Source: Blautia sp. Marseille-P3201T (GTDB taxonomy: Bacteria; Bacillota; Clostridia; Lachnospirales; Lachnospiraceae). From it: DNA of 64,000 nucleotides. Shown piece after piece: positions 35,521-46,584 of this stretch (within the stretch, counting starts at the first letter, position 1; every line of letters begins with the position of its first letter). The notes beneath the pieces were generated by a model that was not told where the DNA came from, made no database searches, and saw only the letters and a program-made list of their open reading frames with translations. The translations under genes were made by a program, and so were the position numbers. Where the stretch lies: the NCBI RefSeq assembly GCF_900120295.1, contig NZ_LT635470.1:744001-808000 (forward strand), in the 5' to 3' direction.

Positions 35521-35903
35521 TATTTTTCATCTCCTTTATTTGTAGTAATCATCTCGATTAGATCTTTCTTTGTAATTCCCAGACTGGCGGCTTCTGTCAG
35601 CATGTCTTTAATATAATCTTCAAAAAAATGTTCTCTTTTTTTCTTTTTAATGGCTTCCTTTGCCCCTGCTGCTACAAACATTCCAATCCCCCTTTTCTTG
35701 TATAAAATTCCCTCATCTACCAAAAGATTTACGCCTTTTGCCGCCGTTGCCGGATTGATGGCATAAAGCTTTGCCAGCTCATTTGTACTGGGAATTTTCT
35801 CCTCCTCCAGTATAATGTCCTTTAAGATATCCCTTTCCAGCATTTCCTTAATCTGAATGTAAATGGATTTTTCCTGATTGAAAAGCTCCTGCAACCTTTT
35901 CAC
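35520..35903 (-). CDS. GntR-family regulator, YtrA subfamily
   Basis: 127 residues: a winged-helix GntR domain ('IYIQIKEMLERDILKDIILEEEKIPSTNELAKLYAINPATAAKGVNLLVDEGILYKKRGIGMFV') with only a short helical tail (about 50 residues), as in YtrA-type repressors. First gene of the ABC operon; its TAA overlaps the ATPase ATG (TAATG). A 9-bp inverted repeat over its promoter is the likely autoregulatory operator. Confidence 0.9.
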   Translation of the reverse strand: MKRLQELFNQEKSIYIQIKEMLERDILKDIILEEEKIPSTNELAKLYAINPATAAKGVNLLVDEGILYKKRGIGMFVAAGAKEAIKKKKREHFFEDYIKDMLTEAASLGITKKDLIEMITTNKGDEK

Positions 35904-35942
35904 CTCCTGTTACTTATACTGCTCTATTCGTTTTGCGTTTAT

Positions 35943-35993
35943 TGGTTAATTGCTTGTGTAATTAACCATATCACTGATTATGGAGTTTGTCAA
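35943..35993 (-). promoter_or_regulatory. promoter and operator of the GntR/ABC operon
   Basis: -35 TTGACA (35988-35993), 17-bp spacer, -10 TATGGT (35965-35970). A perfect inverted repeat TGGTTAATT-(8 nt)-AATTAACCA (35943-35951/35960-35968) overlaps the -10 and start region, fitting repression by the GntR dimer. Confidence 0.75.
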
Positions 35994-36026
35994 TATATTT
36001 ATACTGCATTTACTGTATGTTTTAGA

Positions 36027-36066
36027 TATTCTCAATTTTCTTGTTTTAATTATATGTATTCTCAAT
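36027..36066. repeat. two identical 10-bp direct repeats upstream of the XRE gene
   Basis: TATTCTCAAT occurs at 36027-36036 and 36057-36066, exactly 30 bp apart, upstream of the XRE promoter. Likely sites for that regulator or an activator. Confidence 0.45.
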
Positions 36067-36082
36067 ATTATTATACTTTTCA

Positions 36083-36111
36083 TTGACTTCTTAAGCATCA
36101 ACTACTATATT
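36083..36111 (+). promoter_or_regulatory. promoter of the XRE regulator gene
   Basis: -35 TTGACT (36083-36088), 17-bp spacer, -10 TATATT (36106-36111), followed by AAGGAGG and the ATG at 36134. The 5' UTR is short. Confidence 0.65.
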
Positions 36112-36133
36112 TATTTTACAAGGAGGTACAACT

Positions 36134-36685
36134 ATGAGTATAGGAAGTCGTATCAAAGAGCTTCGAATAAAAAATAAAATCACACAAGAAGAATTGGCAA
36201 AAAAAATCGGTGTTACCAAAGGAGCTATCGCAAATTATGAAAATGAAGTGAGTTCTCCTAAAATTGAACTTATGTATAAACTTTTTGAGGCCTTACACTG
36301 TGATGCAAATTACTTGTATCAGGACGACATACAAGAATTCTACAAAGATAGTTCAACTCCAGACGAATTTGAAACTATAATCAAAAAATATCGTAAACTT
36401 GATGGCTATGGACGTGAAACAGTTTTAATAATTCTAGAAAGAGAACTTCAAAATACGGAGGCTCGTGAAGCCTTAAAAAAACGCATATGTACATATGATA
36501 AACTTTTAAAAAAAACTAAAGAAAAATACAACACCTATGAAGCAAATAATTCTTTATTATGTGTGTCCGACTCTTCCATCAAATATGATCCTGTCGCTGT
36601 TAACAATAGAAGCCTTAACCCGAAAGAAAAAAATCAGGATGATAATATCAAAATGTATAATGAAGAGCGAGAAGGATTTAGTTAA
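36134..36685 (+). CDS. XRE-family helix-turn-helix regulator
   Basis: 183 residues. HTH_3 domain at residues 3-58: 'GSRIKELRIKNKITQEELAKKIGVTKGAIANYENEVSSPKIELMYKLFEAL', then a linker and 'IIKKYRKLDGYGRETVLIILERELQ' (about 77-101), the helix seen in phage-type repressors. The C-terminal 70 residues are low-complexity and charged, and may be a degraded or diverged tail. Strong site AAGGAGGTACAACT. It precedes a PBECR-like nuclease gene by 131 nt on the same strand, so it may control it. Confidence 0.88.
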   Translation: MSIGSRIKELRIKNKITQEELAKKIGVTKGAIANYENEVSSPKIELMYKLFEALHCDANYLYQDDIQEFYKDSSTPDEFETIIKKYRKLDGYGRETVLIILERELQNTEAREALKKRICTYDKLLKKTKEKYNTYEANNSLLCVSDSSIKYDPVAVNNRSLNPKEKNQDDNIKMYNEEREGFS

Positions 36686-36816
36686 ATTACGAAAAATTGC
36701 TAAACGAAGCTCAAACATAAAAATAGAACCTTTACTTCGAAATATCTTAATATAGTAAAAATGAATTAATCCGCTATTAGCATTTTAGTATTATTTAGAA
36801 AAGAGGTGATATACCT

Positions 36817-37188
36817 ATGCCACAAAGAAAAATAGGCGAATTCTCCCAAAAAATAATTGATACGCTAACCTTAAATGTATCTGTCGGTACACCAATCTAT
36901 ATCGGAGACAGCAATATAGAACACATAAAGTCCCGCCACCCTTACGAATTCGAAAAATACATTGATAAGATAGAAGAAATCATATCTAAACCAGATTATA
37001 TTGGACAAAATCCACATGACTCCTCTATTTTATTTGTTCGCCTATATAAAACCGCAAATGAATATATTCGAGTGGCCGTTAAAATTAGTACCTATGGTAA
37101 TTGTTATGCTAAAACACTACATCTACTGAGCACCTCAAATGCCGAGCGATACATTAAAAAAGGAACTTTGAAAAAACTTGACAAATAA
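36817..37188 (+). CDS. PBECR-like (Barnase/EndoU/ColicinE5/RelE-type) nuclease domain protein
   Basis: 123 residues, soluble. After a 20-residue lead, 'VSVGTPIYIGDSNIEHIKSRHPYEFEKYIDKIEEIISKPDYIG' then 'SSILFVRLYKTANEYIRVAVKISTYGNCYAKTLHLLS' follow the phage/toxin PBECR nuclease pattern: a helix carrying H-x-x-x-x-H, 'I..PDYIG', then paired strands. Candidate catalytic residues are the H/R/H of 'EHIKSRHP' and 'K' near the end. AGAGGTGATATACCT precedes the ATG. Stop codon and C-terminal lysines overlap the promoter of the downstream RNA. Toxin activity is inferred from the fold only. Confidence 0.6.
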   Translation: MPQRKIGEFSQKIIDTLTLNVSVGTPIYIGDSNIEHIKSRHPYEFEKYIDKIEEIISKPDYIGQNPHDSSILFVRLYKTANEYIRVAVKISTYGNCYAKTLHLLSTSNAERYIKKGTLKKLDK

Positions 37189-37205
37189 ATAAAAGATTGT
37201 ATAAT
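37178..37205 (+). promoter_or_regulatory. near-consensus promoter of the structured RNA
   Basis: -35 TTGACA (37178-37183), 16-bp spacer, -10 TATAAT (37200-37205). Both hexamers are perfect. The -35 overlaps the last codons of the PBECR-like gene. Confidence 0.8.
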
Positions 37206-37211
37206 AAAGTT

Positions 37212-37344
37212 GTAAAAAGCATAAACTATATTGAATGAAAGCAGAGGACGGAACAGGCGGCCGTCACCCTAGTTGGAGATGTGGGAATGTCACCCCACCT
37301 ATTTCATTCAAATAGCAGCGGGCAACTTAATTGCCCGCTTTTAT
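37212..37344 (+). ncRNA. unassigned structured small RNA
   Basis: About 130 nt between a perfect-hexamer promoter and a strong terminator. A 10-bp outer stem TTGAATGAAA/TTTCATTCAA (37231-37240/37302-37311) encloses two hairpins, GACGG/CCGTC (37247-37251/37261-37265) and GTGGG/CCCAC (37281-37285/37294-37298), giving a three-way-junction shape. No reading frame of note lies inside. I compared it mentally with SRP, 6S, T-box, common riboswitch and ribozyme motifs and found no match. It could be the RNA partner of the upstream nuclease or an independent sRNA. Confidence 0.65.
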
Positions 37345-37345
37345 A
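37318..37345 (+). terminator. terminator of the structured RNA
   Basis: Stem GCGGGCAA/TTGCCCGC (37318-37325/37331-37338) with a 5-nt loop, then TTTTATATTT. Confidence 0.9.
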
Positions 37346-37375
37346 TTTGACATATTTCCTATAAGACATTAAATC

Positions 37376-37404
37376 AAACCTCACAGAAATATGAGGTTTT
37401 TATA
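37376..37404 (+). terminator. second hairpin terminator
   Basis: Stem AAACCTCA/TGAGGTTT (37376-37383/37392-37399) with an 8-nt loop, then TTTATAT. It may back up the preceding terminator. Confidence 0.6.
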
Positions 37405-37480
37405 TCACTCTGACAGTATCATATACCTGCCCACACAACTTATAAAACATCCAGATGACTGGAATAAATGAATTTTTTAG

Positions 37481-37508
37481 TTGCTTTTTTATAAAAATCT
37501 GATATAAT
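37481..37508 (+). promoter_or_regulatory. promoter of tRNA-Pro
   Basis: -35-like TTGCTT (37481-37486), 16-bp spacer, -10 TATAAT (37503-37508), 12 nt before the tRNA 5' end. Confidence 0.6.
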
Positions 37509-37519
37509 AGCATTTGTCG

Positions 37520-37593
37520 CGGGGTATGGCGTAGCTTGGTAGCGCGCACGGCTGGGGGCCGTGAGGTCGCAGGTTCAAATCCTGTTGCCCCGA
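37520..37593 (+). tRNA. tRNA-Pro (anticodon GGG)
   Basis: A 74-nt cloverleaf. The acceptor CGGGGTA pairs with TGCCCCG plus discriminator A; the D arm is GCGT/GCGC; the anticodon stem CACGG/CCGTG encloses loop CTGGGGG with anticodon GGG at 37554-37556; the T arm GCAGG/CCTGT has loop TTCAAAT. CCA is not encoded. It reads proline CCC/CCU codons. A terminator follows directly. Confidence 0.95.
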
Positions 37594-37599
37594 TATTTA

Positions 37600-37628
37600 A
37601 ACTCCTTGTTAATCAAGGGGTTTTTTAT
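37600..37628 (+). terminator. terminator of tRNA-Pro
   Basis: Stem AACTCCTTG/CAAGGGGTT (37600-37608/37614-37622) with a 5-nt loop, followed by a T run. Confidence 0.85.
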
Positions 37629-37674
37629 TTGATTTTTTCCATACAAGCATAAAAACACCTTCAAATACAGCTAT

Positions 37675-37701
37675 GGAGCGGAATTTAAGAAATCCCGCCC
37701 C
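37675..37701 (-). terminator. hairpin after the phospholipase-D-like gene
   Basis: GGGGCGGgATTT and AAATtCCGCTCC pair imperfectly on the minus strand just past the gene's stop. There is no clean T-tract, so termination is uncertain. Confidence 0.35.
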
Positions 37702-37724
37702 AACTATTGTCACAACCTATCTTA

Positions 37725-39134
37725 TTACAAAAATCTCCTTATCGGCACCGTAATCACTCTCAGAACACCATAGAAAATCTTCTTTCCCGTACTCATTTCC
37801 TTAGCCTGATATTCCGGCCCATACTCATATTCGCCGCTTTCTGTCATGGTACGGCTGGCAAGCTTATCCTGCTCTGCTTCCTGCCGAATTTGTTCGTTTA
37901 GGGCAACAGAGTCTACCGCCAGCATCAGCTCCGTATCCTGATAAGTGCTGCGCATATCCATATTATAAGAGCCTACCAAGCTCATTCTCTCATCAATGAG
38001 CACTGCCTTGGTATGACTGGAATGTTTTCCCATAAATTCATACACCTGTACGCCGGTTGCCCAGATTTTCTCCTTTTGATTGAGATAGTCCGTACAGCCC
38101 CATGGATTTGCGCCGCTGGAAACATCATTGGTAATAATTTCTACATTTTCTGTTTCCTTACACACCTGTGTCAAATCCTCGTACATCTCTTTTCCGCAAA
38201 TAATATACGGCGTATAAACAGTTACCTCATCTCCTGATTTCATCAGCTCTGTAATAGTGTACCACATCACCGGCTCTTTGTTTTCTGCTTCTATGGGATT
38301 TTGTAAAAGTGTTACTTTATTGGTGTCTACTGTCAGCTCCTGCCAGTTCCATTCCTCATAAGCCTCCGGATACAGCTCCTTCACTTTTTCCGTACGATTT
38401 TTCAAATCAGAAAGGCACTGTTTTACCTCTTCTGTTTCTTTTTTGCATTCATACGCCTTGCTGTCCTTTAAATTCCACACGCTTTCAAAATAGCTTTTCA
38501 GCTGAGAAATAGAACCTTTGGTATTTTCATCTTCTTTATATACAAATAATTCTCTGTCTATATTTTTGCTGTCTGAGTAATCTCCCAAGAAAAGATTGGT
38601 GGTATTTCTTCCGCCCAGAAGATACATTTTATCATCTACAATGACGTACTTGTCATGAAGCCTCGCCTGAAGCTTCCATGGCTTTAATAAATTCACGGGA
38701 TTGTAAATCTGTATTTCTATATTTTCGTGAGATGCCAGAGCCTGAAACCACTCAGCGGATTTTACTTTCATATCCAAAAAGCCGTTTCCTCCGTCTACAA
38801 TAACTCTCACTTTTACGCCACGCTCTGCCGCCTCTAAAAGAGCGCACATCACATCTTTTCCGCTGCTGTCCGCATTAAAATCAAAGGTGGACAAAATCAC
38901 CTCTTCTTTTGCTTCGCTTATCATTTTCAAACGATATTTTAATGCCTCTACATTGTCATTTATGTAAGCAACCCTCTCCTGTCCTTTTGTATCTCCGTAA
39001 CAGTCCTCTGCCTGAAATTCCTTCTTAATGTTGCCGGAAACCTTTTTGTGCCCGACATAGGGCAATGTCAAAGCTCCCACATAAGCAACCAGAAACACTG
39101 CAACAATTTTTCCTATGTGTTTGATTGTACTCAC
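37725..39134 (-). CDS. phospholipase D / cardiolipin synthase-like protein
   Basis: 469 residues with an N-terminal anchor (about 7-26) and two HKD motifs: 'HDKYVIVDDKMYLLGGRN' (about 172-189) and 'HTKAVLIDERMSLVGSYNMD' (about 372-391). Two HKD half-sites form one active site in cardiolipin synthases and other PLD enzymes. Only one clear N-terminal anchor is seen and the linker is long, so it could be a PLD-like phospholipase or transferase on the outer membrane face rather than a true cardiolipin synthase. Monocistronic. Confidence 0.88.
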   Translation of the reverse strand: MSTIKHIGKIVAVFLVAYVGALTLPYVGHKKVSGNIKKEFQAEDCYGDTKGQERVAYINDNVEALKYRLKMISEAKEEVILSTFDFNADSSGKDVMCALLEAAERGVKVRVIVDGGNGFLDMKVKSAEWFQALASHENIEIQIYNPVNLLKPWKLQARLHDKYVIVDDKMYLLGGRNTTNLFLGDYSDSKNIDRELFVYKEDENTKGSISQLKSYFESVWNLKDSKAYECKKETEEVKQCLSDLKNRTEKVKELYPEAYEEWNWQELTVDTNKVTLLQNPIEAENKEPVMWYTITELMKSGDEVTVYTPYIICGKEMYEDLTQVCKETENVEIITNDVSSGANPWGCTDYLNQKEKIWATGVQVYEFMGKHSSHTKAVLIDERMSLVGSYNMDMRSTYQDTELMLAVDSVALNEQIRQEAEQDKLASRTMTESGEYEYGPEYQAKEMSTGKKIFYGVLRVITVPIRRFL

Positions 39135-39237
39135 TCCTATCTGAATATTCCCCGTGTTTCACTTCAAAGGGTAAGTATAATTACTTTATGCTCGGAAATC
39201 AAGAACAGGAACACACATTATAAAAATATAAGATTTT

Positions 39238-39726
39238 TCATTTATTCTTTATAATATAATTCACAAGACCTTCTGCTTCAATAATTCTCTGCATAAATTC
39301 AGGGAACGGCTGAATTGGATATTCCTTCTCTTTGGAAAGATTACGGATAATACCGTTATCAAAATCCACTTCCACCTCATCGCCTTTTTCAATATCTTTT
39401 GCCGCTTCTGGACATTCTACAATAGGGAGTCCGATATTGATGGCATTTCTGTAAAAAATACGGGCAAAGGTTTCCGCAATTACACAACTTATGCCGGCGG
39501 CTTTAATTGCCATAGGCGCATGTTCCCTTGAAGAACCGCAGCCAAAATTTTTGTTTGCCGCAAGAATATCGCCTTTTTTTACCTCGTTCACAAAATTTTT
39601 ATCAATATCTTCCATGCAATGAGCTGCCAATTCTTCTGCCTTTGATGAATTTAAGTATCTGGCAGGAATAATTACGTCAGTGTCTACGTTGTCTCCATAT
39701 TTAAAAGCATTTCCTTTTACTTTCAT
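39238..39726 (-). CDS. leuD: 3-isopropylmalate dehydratase small subunit
   Basis: 162 residues: '[24 protein letters not shown]', '[49 protein letters not shown]'. It is the swivelling domain of the aconitase-like isomerase that acts with LeuC to turn 2- into 3-isopropylmalate. The ATG lies 4 nt after the leuC stop, so the two are co-transcribed. No leuB lies in this window. Confidence 0.97.
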   Translation of the reverse strand: MKVKGNAFKYGDNVDTDVIIPARYLNSSKAEELAAHCMEDIDKNFVNEVKKGDILAANKNFGCGSSREHAPMAIKAAGISCVIAETFARIFYRNAINIGLPIVECPEAAKDIEKGDEVEVDFDNGIIRNLSKEKEYPIQPFPEFMQRIIEAEGLVNYIIKNK

Positions 39727-39730
39727 TTCT

Positions 39731-41008
39731 TTATTCCCCCAATTCTTCCGGACTTGAAATTTTTCCTGTTATGGCGCTGGCTGCTGCCACTGCCGGACTT
39801 GCAAGATAAACTTCCGATTTCACATGTCCCATTCTTCCTACAAAGTTTCTGTTTGTTGTAGAAATGCAGCGTTCTCCCTCTGCCAAAATGCCCATATAAC
39901 CGCCCAAACACGGGCCGCAGGTCGGCGTGCTTACCACAGCTCCGGCTTCAATAAAGATTTTCAGCAATCCTTCTTCCAATGCCTGAAGATAAATTTTCTG
40001 TGTTGCAGGAATAATAATACAGCGCACGCCTTTTTTTACCTTACGATTTTTCAATATCTGAGCAGCACATCTTAAATCGTCAATTCTTCCGTTTGTACAA
40101 GAACCGATGACCGCTTGCTCGATGATAACATCATCCTGTATTTCATCTATGGTCTTCGTATTGGAAGGTAAATGCGGGAATGCCACCGTAGGTCTTAATT
40201 TGCCTAAATCAATAGTATATTCCTCATCATAAACTGCATCCTCATCCGGCTCATAGCATTTATATGGTCGTTTGGAATGTTCCTTCATATATTTCTCGGT
40301 CTTTTCATCTACCGGAAAAATACCGTTTTTTGCCCCTGCTTCAATCGCCATATTCGCAATGGTAAAGCGGTCATCCATGGAAAGATTTTTCACACCTTCT
40401 CCTGTAAATTCCAGAGATTTATACAATGCTCCGTCAACACCGATTTTTCCAATCAGGTGCAGAATAACATCTTTTCCACTTACCCATTTGGAAGGTTTTC
40501 CGATTAAATTGATACGAATGGCAGACGGAACCTTAAACCATGCTTTTCCTGTTACCATTGCCGCTGCCATATCCGTACTTCCCACACCGGTAGAAAATGC
40601 TCCCAATGCTCCATAAGTACAGGTATGAGAGTCCGCTCCGATAATCGCATCTCCTGCCACGGTCAAACCGCTTTCCGGTAAAAGAGCATGCTCAATTCCC
40701 ATTTCTCCTACGTCAAAATAGTTCGTAATCTCATGACGGGCTGCAAATTCTCTTACGCATTTACAGTTTTCTGCTGATTTAATATCTTTATTTGGAATAA
40801 AATGGTCCATAACCAATGCTATTTTATCTTTATGAAAGACACCTTCCGCTTTCATTTTTTCCATTTCGTGAATTGCCACAGGAGAAGTGATATCATTGCC
40901 CAGCACCAAATCCAATTCTGCCTCAATCAACTGTCCTGCTTCCACTTTTTCAAGCCCTGCATGGGCTGCTAATATTTTTTGTGTCATTGTCATTCCCACA
41001 AAATCCAC
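39731..41008 (-). CDS. leuC: 3-isopropylmalate dehydratase large subunit
   Basis: 425 residues. The 4Fe-4S cluster cysteines are in 'GSCTNGR' (about 299) and '[10 protein letters not shown]' (about 359-366). '[23 protein letters not shown]' and '[13 protein letters not shown]' are other signatures of the shorter (archaeal/clostridial type) LeuC. It is divergent from the LysR-type gene, with a shared LysR box between them. The start has GGAGGTGGATTTTGTGGGA upstream. Confidence 0.96.
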   Translation of the reverse strand: MDFVGMTMTQKILAAHAGLEKVEAGQLIEAELDLVLGNDITSPVAIHEMEKMKAEGVFHKDKIALVMDHFIPNKDIKSAENCKCVREFAARHEITNYFDVGEMGIEHALLPESGLTVAGDAIIGADSHTCTYGALGAFSTGVGSTDMAAAMVTGKAWFKVPSAIRINLIGKPSKWVSGKDVILHLIGKIGVDGALYKSLEFTGEGVKNLSMDDRFTIANMAIEAGAKNGIFPVDEKTEKYMKEHSKRPYKCYEPDEDAVYDEEYTIDLGKLRPTVAFPHLPSNTKTIDEIQDDVIIEQAVIGSCTNGRIDDLRCAAQILKNRKVKKGVRCIIIPATQKIYLQALEEGLLKIFIEAGAVVSTPTCGPCLGGYMGILAEGERCISTTNRNFVGRMGHVKSEVYLASPAVAAASAITGKISSPEELGE

Positions 41009-41032
41009 CTCCGATTTATTTCTGCTATTGCC

Positions 41033-41061
41033 ATTTTAGCATGGGCTTTGTTATACTAGAA
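41033..41061 (-). promoter_or_regulatory. leuC promoter (weak -35)
   Basis: -10 TAAAAT (41033-41038), 17-bp spacer, poor -35 TTCTAG (41056-41061), as expected for an activator-dependent promoter. The LysR-type box is centred about 64 bp upstream of the predicted start. Confidence 0.5.
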
Positions 41062-41080
41062 ATACATATTGACTATAAGA

Positions 41081-41099
41081 GCTATAACTTAAACTTATG
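41081..41099. promoter_or_regulatory. LysR-type box in the leuC/lysR intergenic region
   Basis: GCTATAACTTAAACTTATG shares its frame (GCTATAACT..A..T..TATG) with the site at 43727-43745 upstream of ilvN, in the same orientation relative to the target genes. Confidence 0.55.
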
Positions 41100-41120
41100 A
41101 GTTTCAAAGGAGCAAAAAAT

Positions 41121-42020
41121 ATGGATCAAAACCTTTCCCTATATCGGGTATTTTATACAGTGGCAAATACAGGAAATATTTCAAAGGCTGCTGCCAGACT
41201 TTACATCAGCCAGCCTGCAATCAGCAAATCCATTCGCAAATTGGAGGAAAATTTAGAGGTTTCTCTTTTTTCCCGTAATTCCAGAGGTGTTCAGCTAACG
41301 GAAGAAGGAGAACTTCTCTATCACTACGTTCAAAATGCCTTTTACTCTTTGGAAAAAGGAGAAACGCAAATCAAGAAAATTCACGAGCTGGGCATCGGGC
41401 ACATACATATTGGCGTATCCACTACACTGTGCAAATACGTTCTTTTACCTTATTTGAAGGAATTTATTGAAACCCACCCTCACATTCGTATTTCTATTGA
41501 ATGTCAGTCCACCAATCATACCTTGCAGCTTTTAAAAGAAAACAAAATTGATTTGGGGCTTATCGGGAAACCGGAGCGTCTCTATCATACGCATTTTGAC
41601 TCATTGGGAGAAATCGAAGATATTTTTGTATGTACAAAATCCTACATGGAGCATCTTTCCAAGCGCAGTGATTATTCAGAAAATCCTTTTCAGTCTGCTA
41701 CCTTAATGCTTTTAAACAAGGGAAATATGACACGACAGTATATTGACGACTATCTTGCCTCCTGTCGTATGGAAGCAGATAATCTGCTGGAGGTTTCTAC
41801 CATGGACTTACTCATTGAATTTGCAAAAATCGGTATGGGAATTGCCTGTGTCATACGGCAATTTGTAGAAAAAGAATTGGCAGAAGGTTCTCTGATAGAA
41901 GTTCCTCTTCCCACAGCAATCAACCGGAGAGAAATCGGCTTTGCTCTACTTGAGAATATTGAGCAGAACAAAGCAGCAAAAGAATTTATAAATTTTTACA
42001 GAAAAAGCACTTCTGATTAA
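41121..42020 (+). CDS. LysR-family transcriptional regulator
   Basis: 299 residues from the ATG at 41121 (AAAGGAGC upstream; an ATG 8 codons earlier is less likely). N-terminal winged helix: 'LYRVFYTVANTGNISKAAARLYISQPAISKSIRKLEENLEVSLFSR', then a periplasmic-binding-like effector domain with 'GHIHIGVSTTLCKYVLLPYLKEFIETHPHI'. Divergent from leuCD. A matching site upstream of ilvN suggests it controls branched-chain amino-acid genes; the ligand is unknown but could be isopropylmalate-like. Confidence 0.92.
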   Translation: MDQNLSLYRVFYTVANTGNISKAAARLYISQPAISKSIRKLEENLEVSLFSRNSRGVQLTEEGELLYHYVQNAFYSLEKGETQIKKIHELGIGHIHIGVSTTLCKYVLLPYLKEFIETHPHIRISIECQSTNHTLQLLKENKIDLGLIGKPERLYHTHFDSLGEIEDIFVCTKSYMEHLSKRSDYSENPFQSATLMLLNKGNMTRQYIDDYLASCRMEADNLLEVSTMDLLIEFAKIGMGIACVIRQFVEKELAEGSLIEVPLPTAINRREIGFALLENIEQNKAAKEFINFYRKSTSD

Positions 42021-42038
42021 ACTCAGAAGTGCCTCGTT
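42007..42038. terminator. bidirectional terminator between lysR and ilvC
   Basis: Stem GCACTTCTGA/TCAGAAGTGC (42007-42016/42023-42032), with T-rich tails on both strands. It overlaps the lysR stop codon (42018-42020). Confidence 0.8.
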
Positions 42039-42040
42039 TT

Positions 42041-42056
42041 ATTTCATAGGAATTTT
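42041..42056 (+). repeat. post-terminator motif copy (after lysR)
   Basis: ATTTCATAGGAATTTT follows CTCGTTTT of the lysR terminator on the plus strand. Confidence 0.6.
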
Positions 42057-42061
42057 CATAA

Positions 42062-43644
<1,583 letters not shown>

Positions 43645-43685
43645 ACAGCATCTTCTCCTCTGCCCTTTGGCTAACTTTTGCTGTC

Positions 43686-43714
43686 ATTCTACCAACTATC
43701 AAAAGCTTTGTCAA
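43686..43714 (-). promoter_or_regulatory. promoter of ilvN-ilvC
   Basis: -35 TTGACA (43709-43714), 17-bp spacer, -10 TAGAAT (43686-43691). Confidence 0.75.
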
Positions 43715-43726
43715 TGCAATATGAAC

Positions 43727-43745
43727 GCTATAACTAATTAGTATG
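43727..43745. promoter_or_regulatory. LysR-type box upstream of ilvN
   Basis: GCTATAACTAATTAGTATG, containing the dyad ATAACTAATTAGTAT, is centred about 57 bp upstream of the predicted start. It resembles 41081-41099 at leuC/lysR. Confidence 0.55.
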
Positions 43746-43781
43746 TAATACATAACTGTGAATAATGATGTTATGAAAAAA

Positions 43782-43845
43782 ATGAGACCATCACATTAAG
43801 CAAAATCGGAATATTCTCGATATCACTTAATGCAACAGCCTCATC
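43782..43845 (-). terminator. long-stem terminator of the atp operon
   Basis: Minus strand GATGAGGCTGTTGCATTAAG, a ~25-nt middle, then CTTAATGTGATGGTCTCATT and a T run. It shares the AGGCTGTTGC core with the terminators near 12,460 and 27,640. Confidence 0.8.
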
Positions 43846-43847
43846 TT

Positions 43848-44258
43848 TTAAATTCTTCTGTCTCTTGCCGCTTTCATACGTGCCATCGCTCTTGCCAGAG
43901 ATGCCTTGGAAACATAGTATTCCTGCATACTCTGCTGCTGGCGAAGCTGCTCTTCCGCTCTTTCCTTCGCTTCTTTTGCACGTTTTACGTCAATATCCTC
44001 CGGCTTTTCTATACTGTCTGCCAAAACCGTCACACGGTTATTGATAATCTGGGCAAAACCGCCTCCCACAATAGCAATATGCTCTGTGCCGTCTTCTGTC
44101 CGAATACGCATTTCTCCGGGAACAATCGCTATCATCATATCTGCGTGGTGGGCTAAAATGGTAATGCTTCCGTCCTTTGCCGGGAGTGAAATACTTGTAC
44201 CTCTGCCATGATAAAAATCTTTATCGCTGGCAATTACATTTAAACCAAATGTTCCCAT
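43848..44258 (-). CDS. atpC: ATP synthase F1 epsilon subunit
   Basis: 136 residues: N-terminal beta sandwich ('GTFGLNVIASDKDFYHGRGTSISLPAKDGSITILAHHADMMIAIVPGEMRI') and C-terminal helical hairpin ('KRAKEAKERAEEQL', 'ASLARAMARMKAARD'), which can inhibit hydrolysis. Last gene of the operon, followed by a long-stem terminator. Confidence 0.95.
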   Translation of the reverse strand: MGTFGLNVIASDKDFYHGRGTSISLPAKDGSITILAHHADMMIAIVPGEMRIRTEDGTEHIAIVGGGFAQIINNRVTVLADSIEKPEDIDVKRAKEAKERAEEQLRQQQSMQEYYVSKASLARAMARMKAARDRRI

Positions 44259-44277
44259 TTTTCCTCACTCCTTTGGA

Positions 44278-46580
<2,303 letters not shown>

Positions 46581-46584
46581 TTTA

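Noticed and set aside
36537-36755. 72-codon plus-strand ORF overlapping the XRE gene end
   Set aside because: No ribosome site at its start and mostly overlapping the XRE frame. The last 31 codons (MKSEKDLVKLRK...) could be a small peptide, but nothing supports it.
37212-37344. riboswitch, SRP RNA or type III antitoxin RNA
   Set aside because: It ends in a terminator before a tRNA gene rather than a coding gene, lacks the SRP GGAAGG..AGCA loop, and lacks the tandem repeats of type III antitoxins; left as unassigned RNA.
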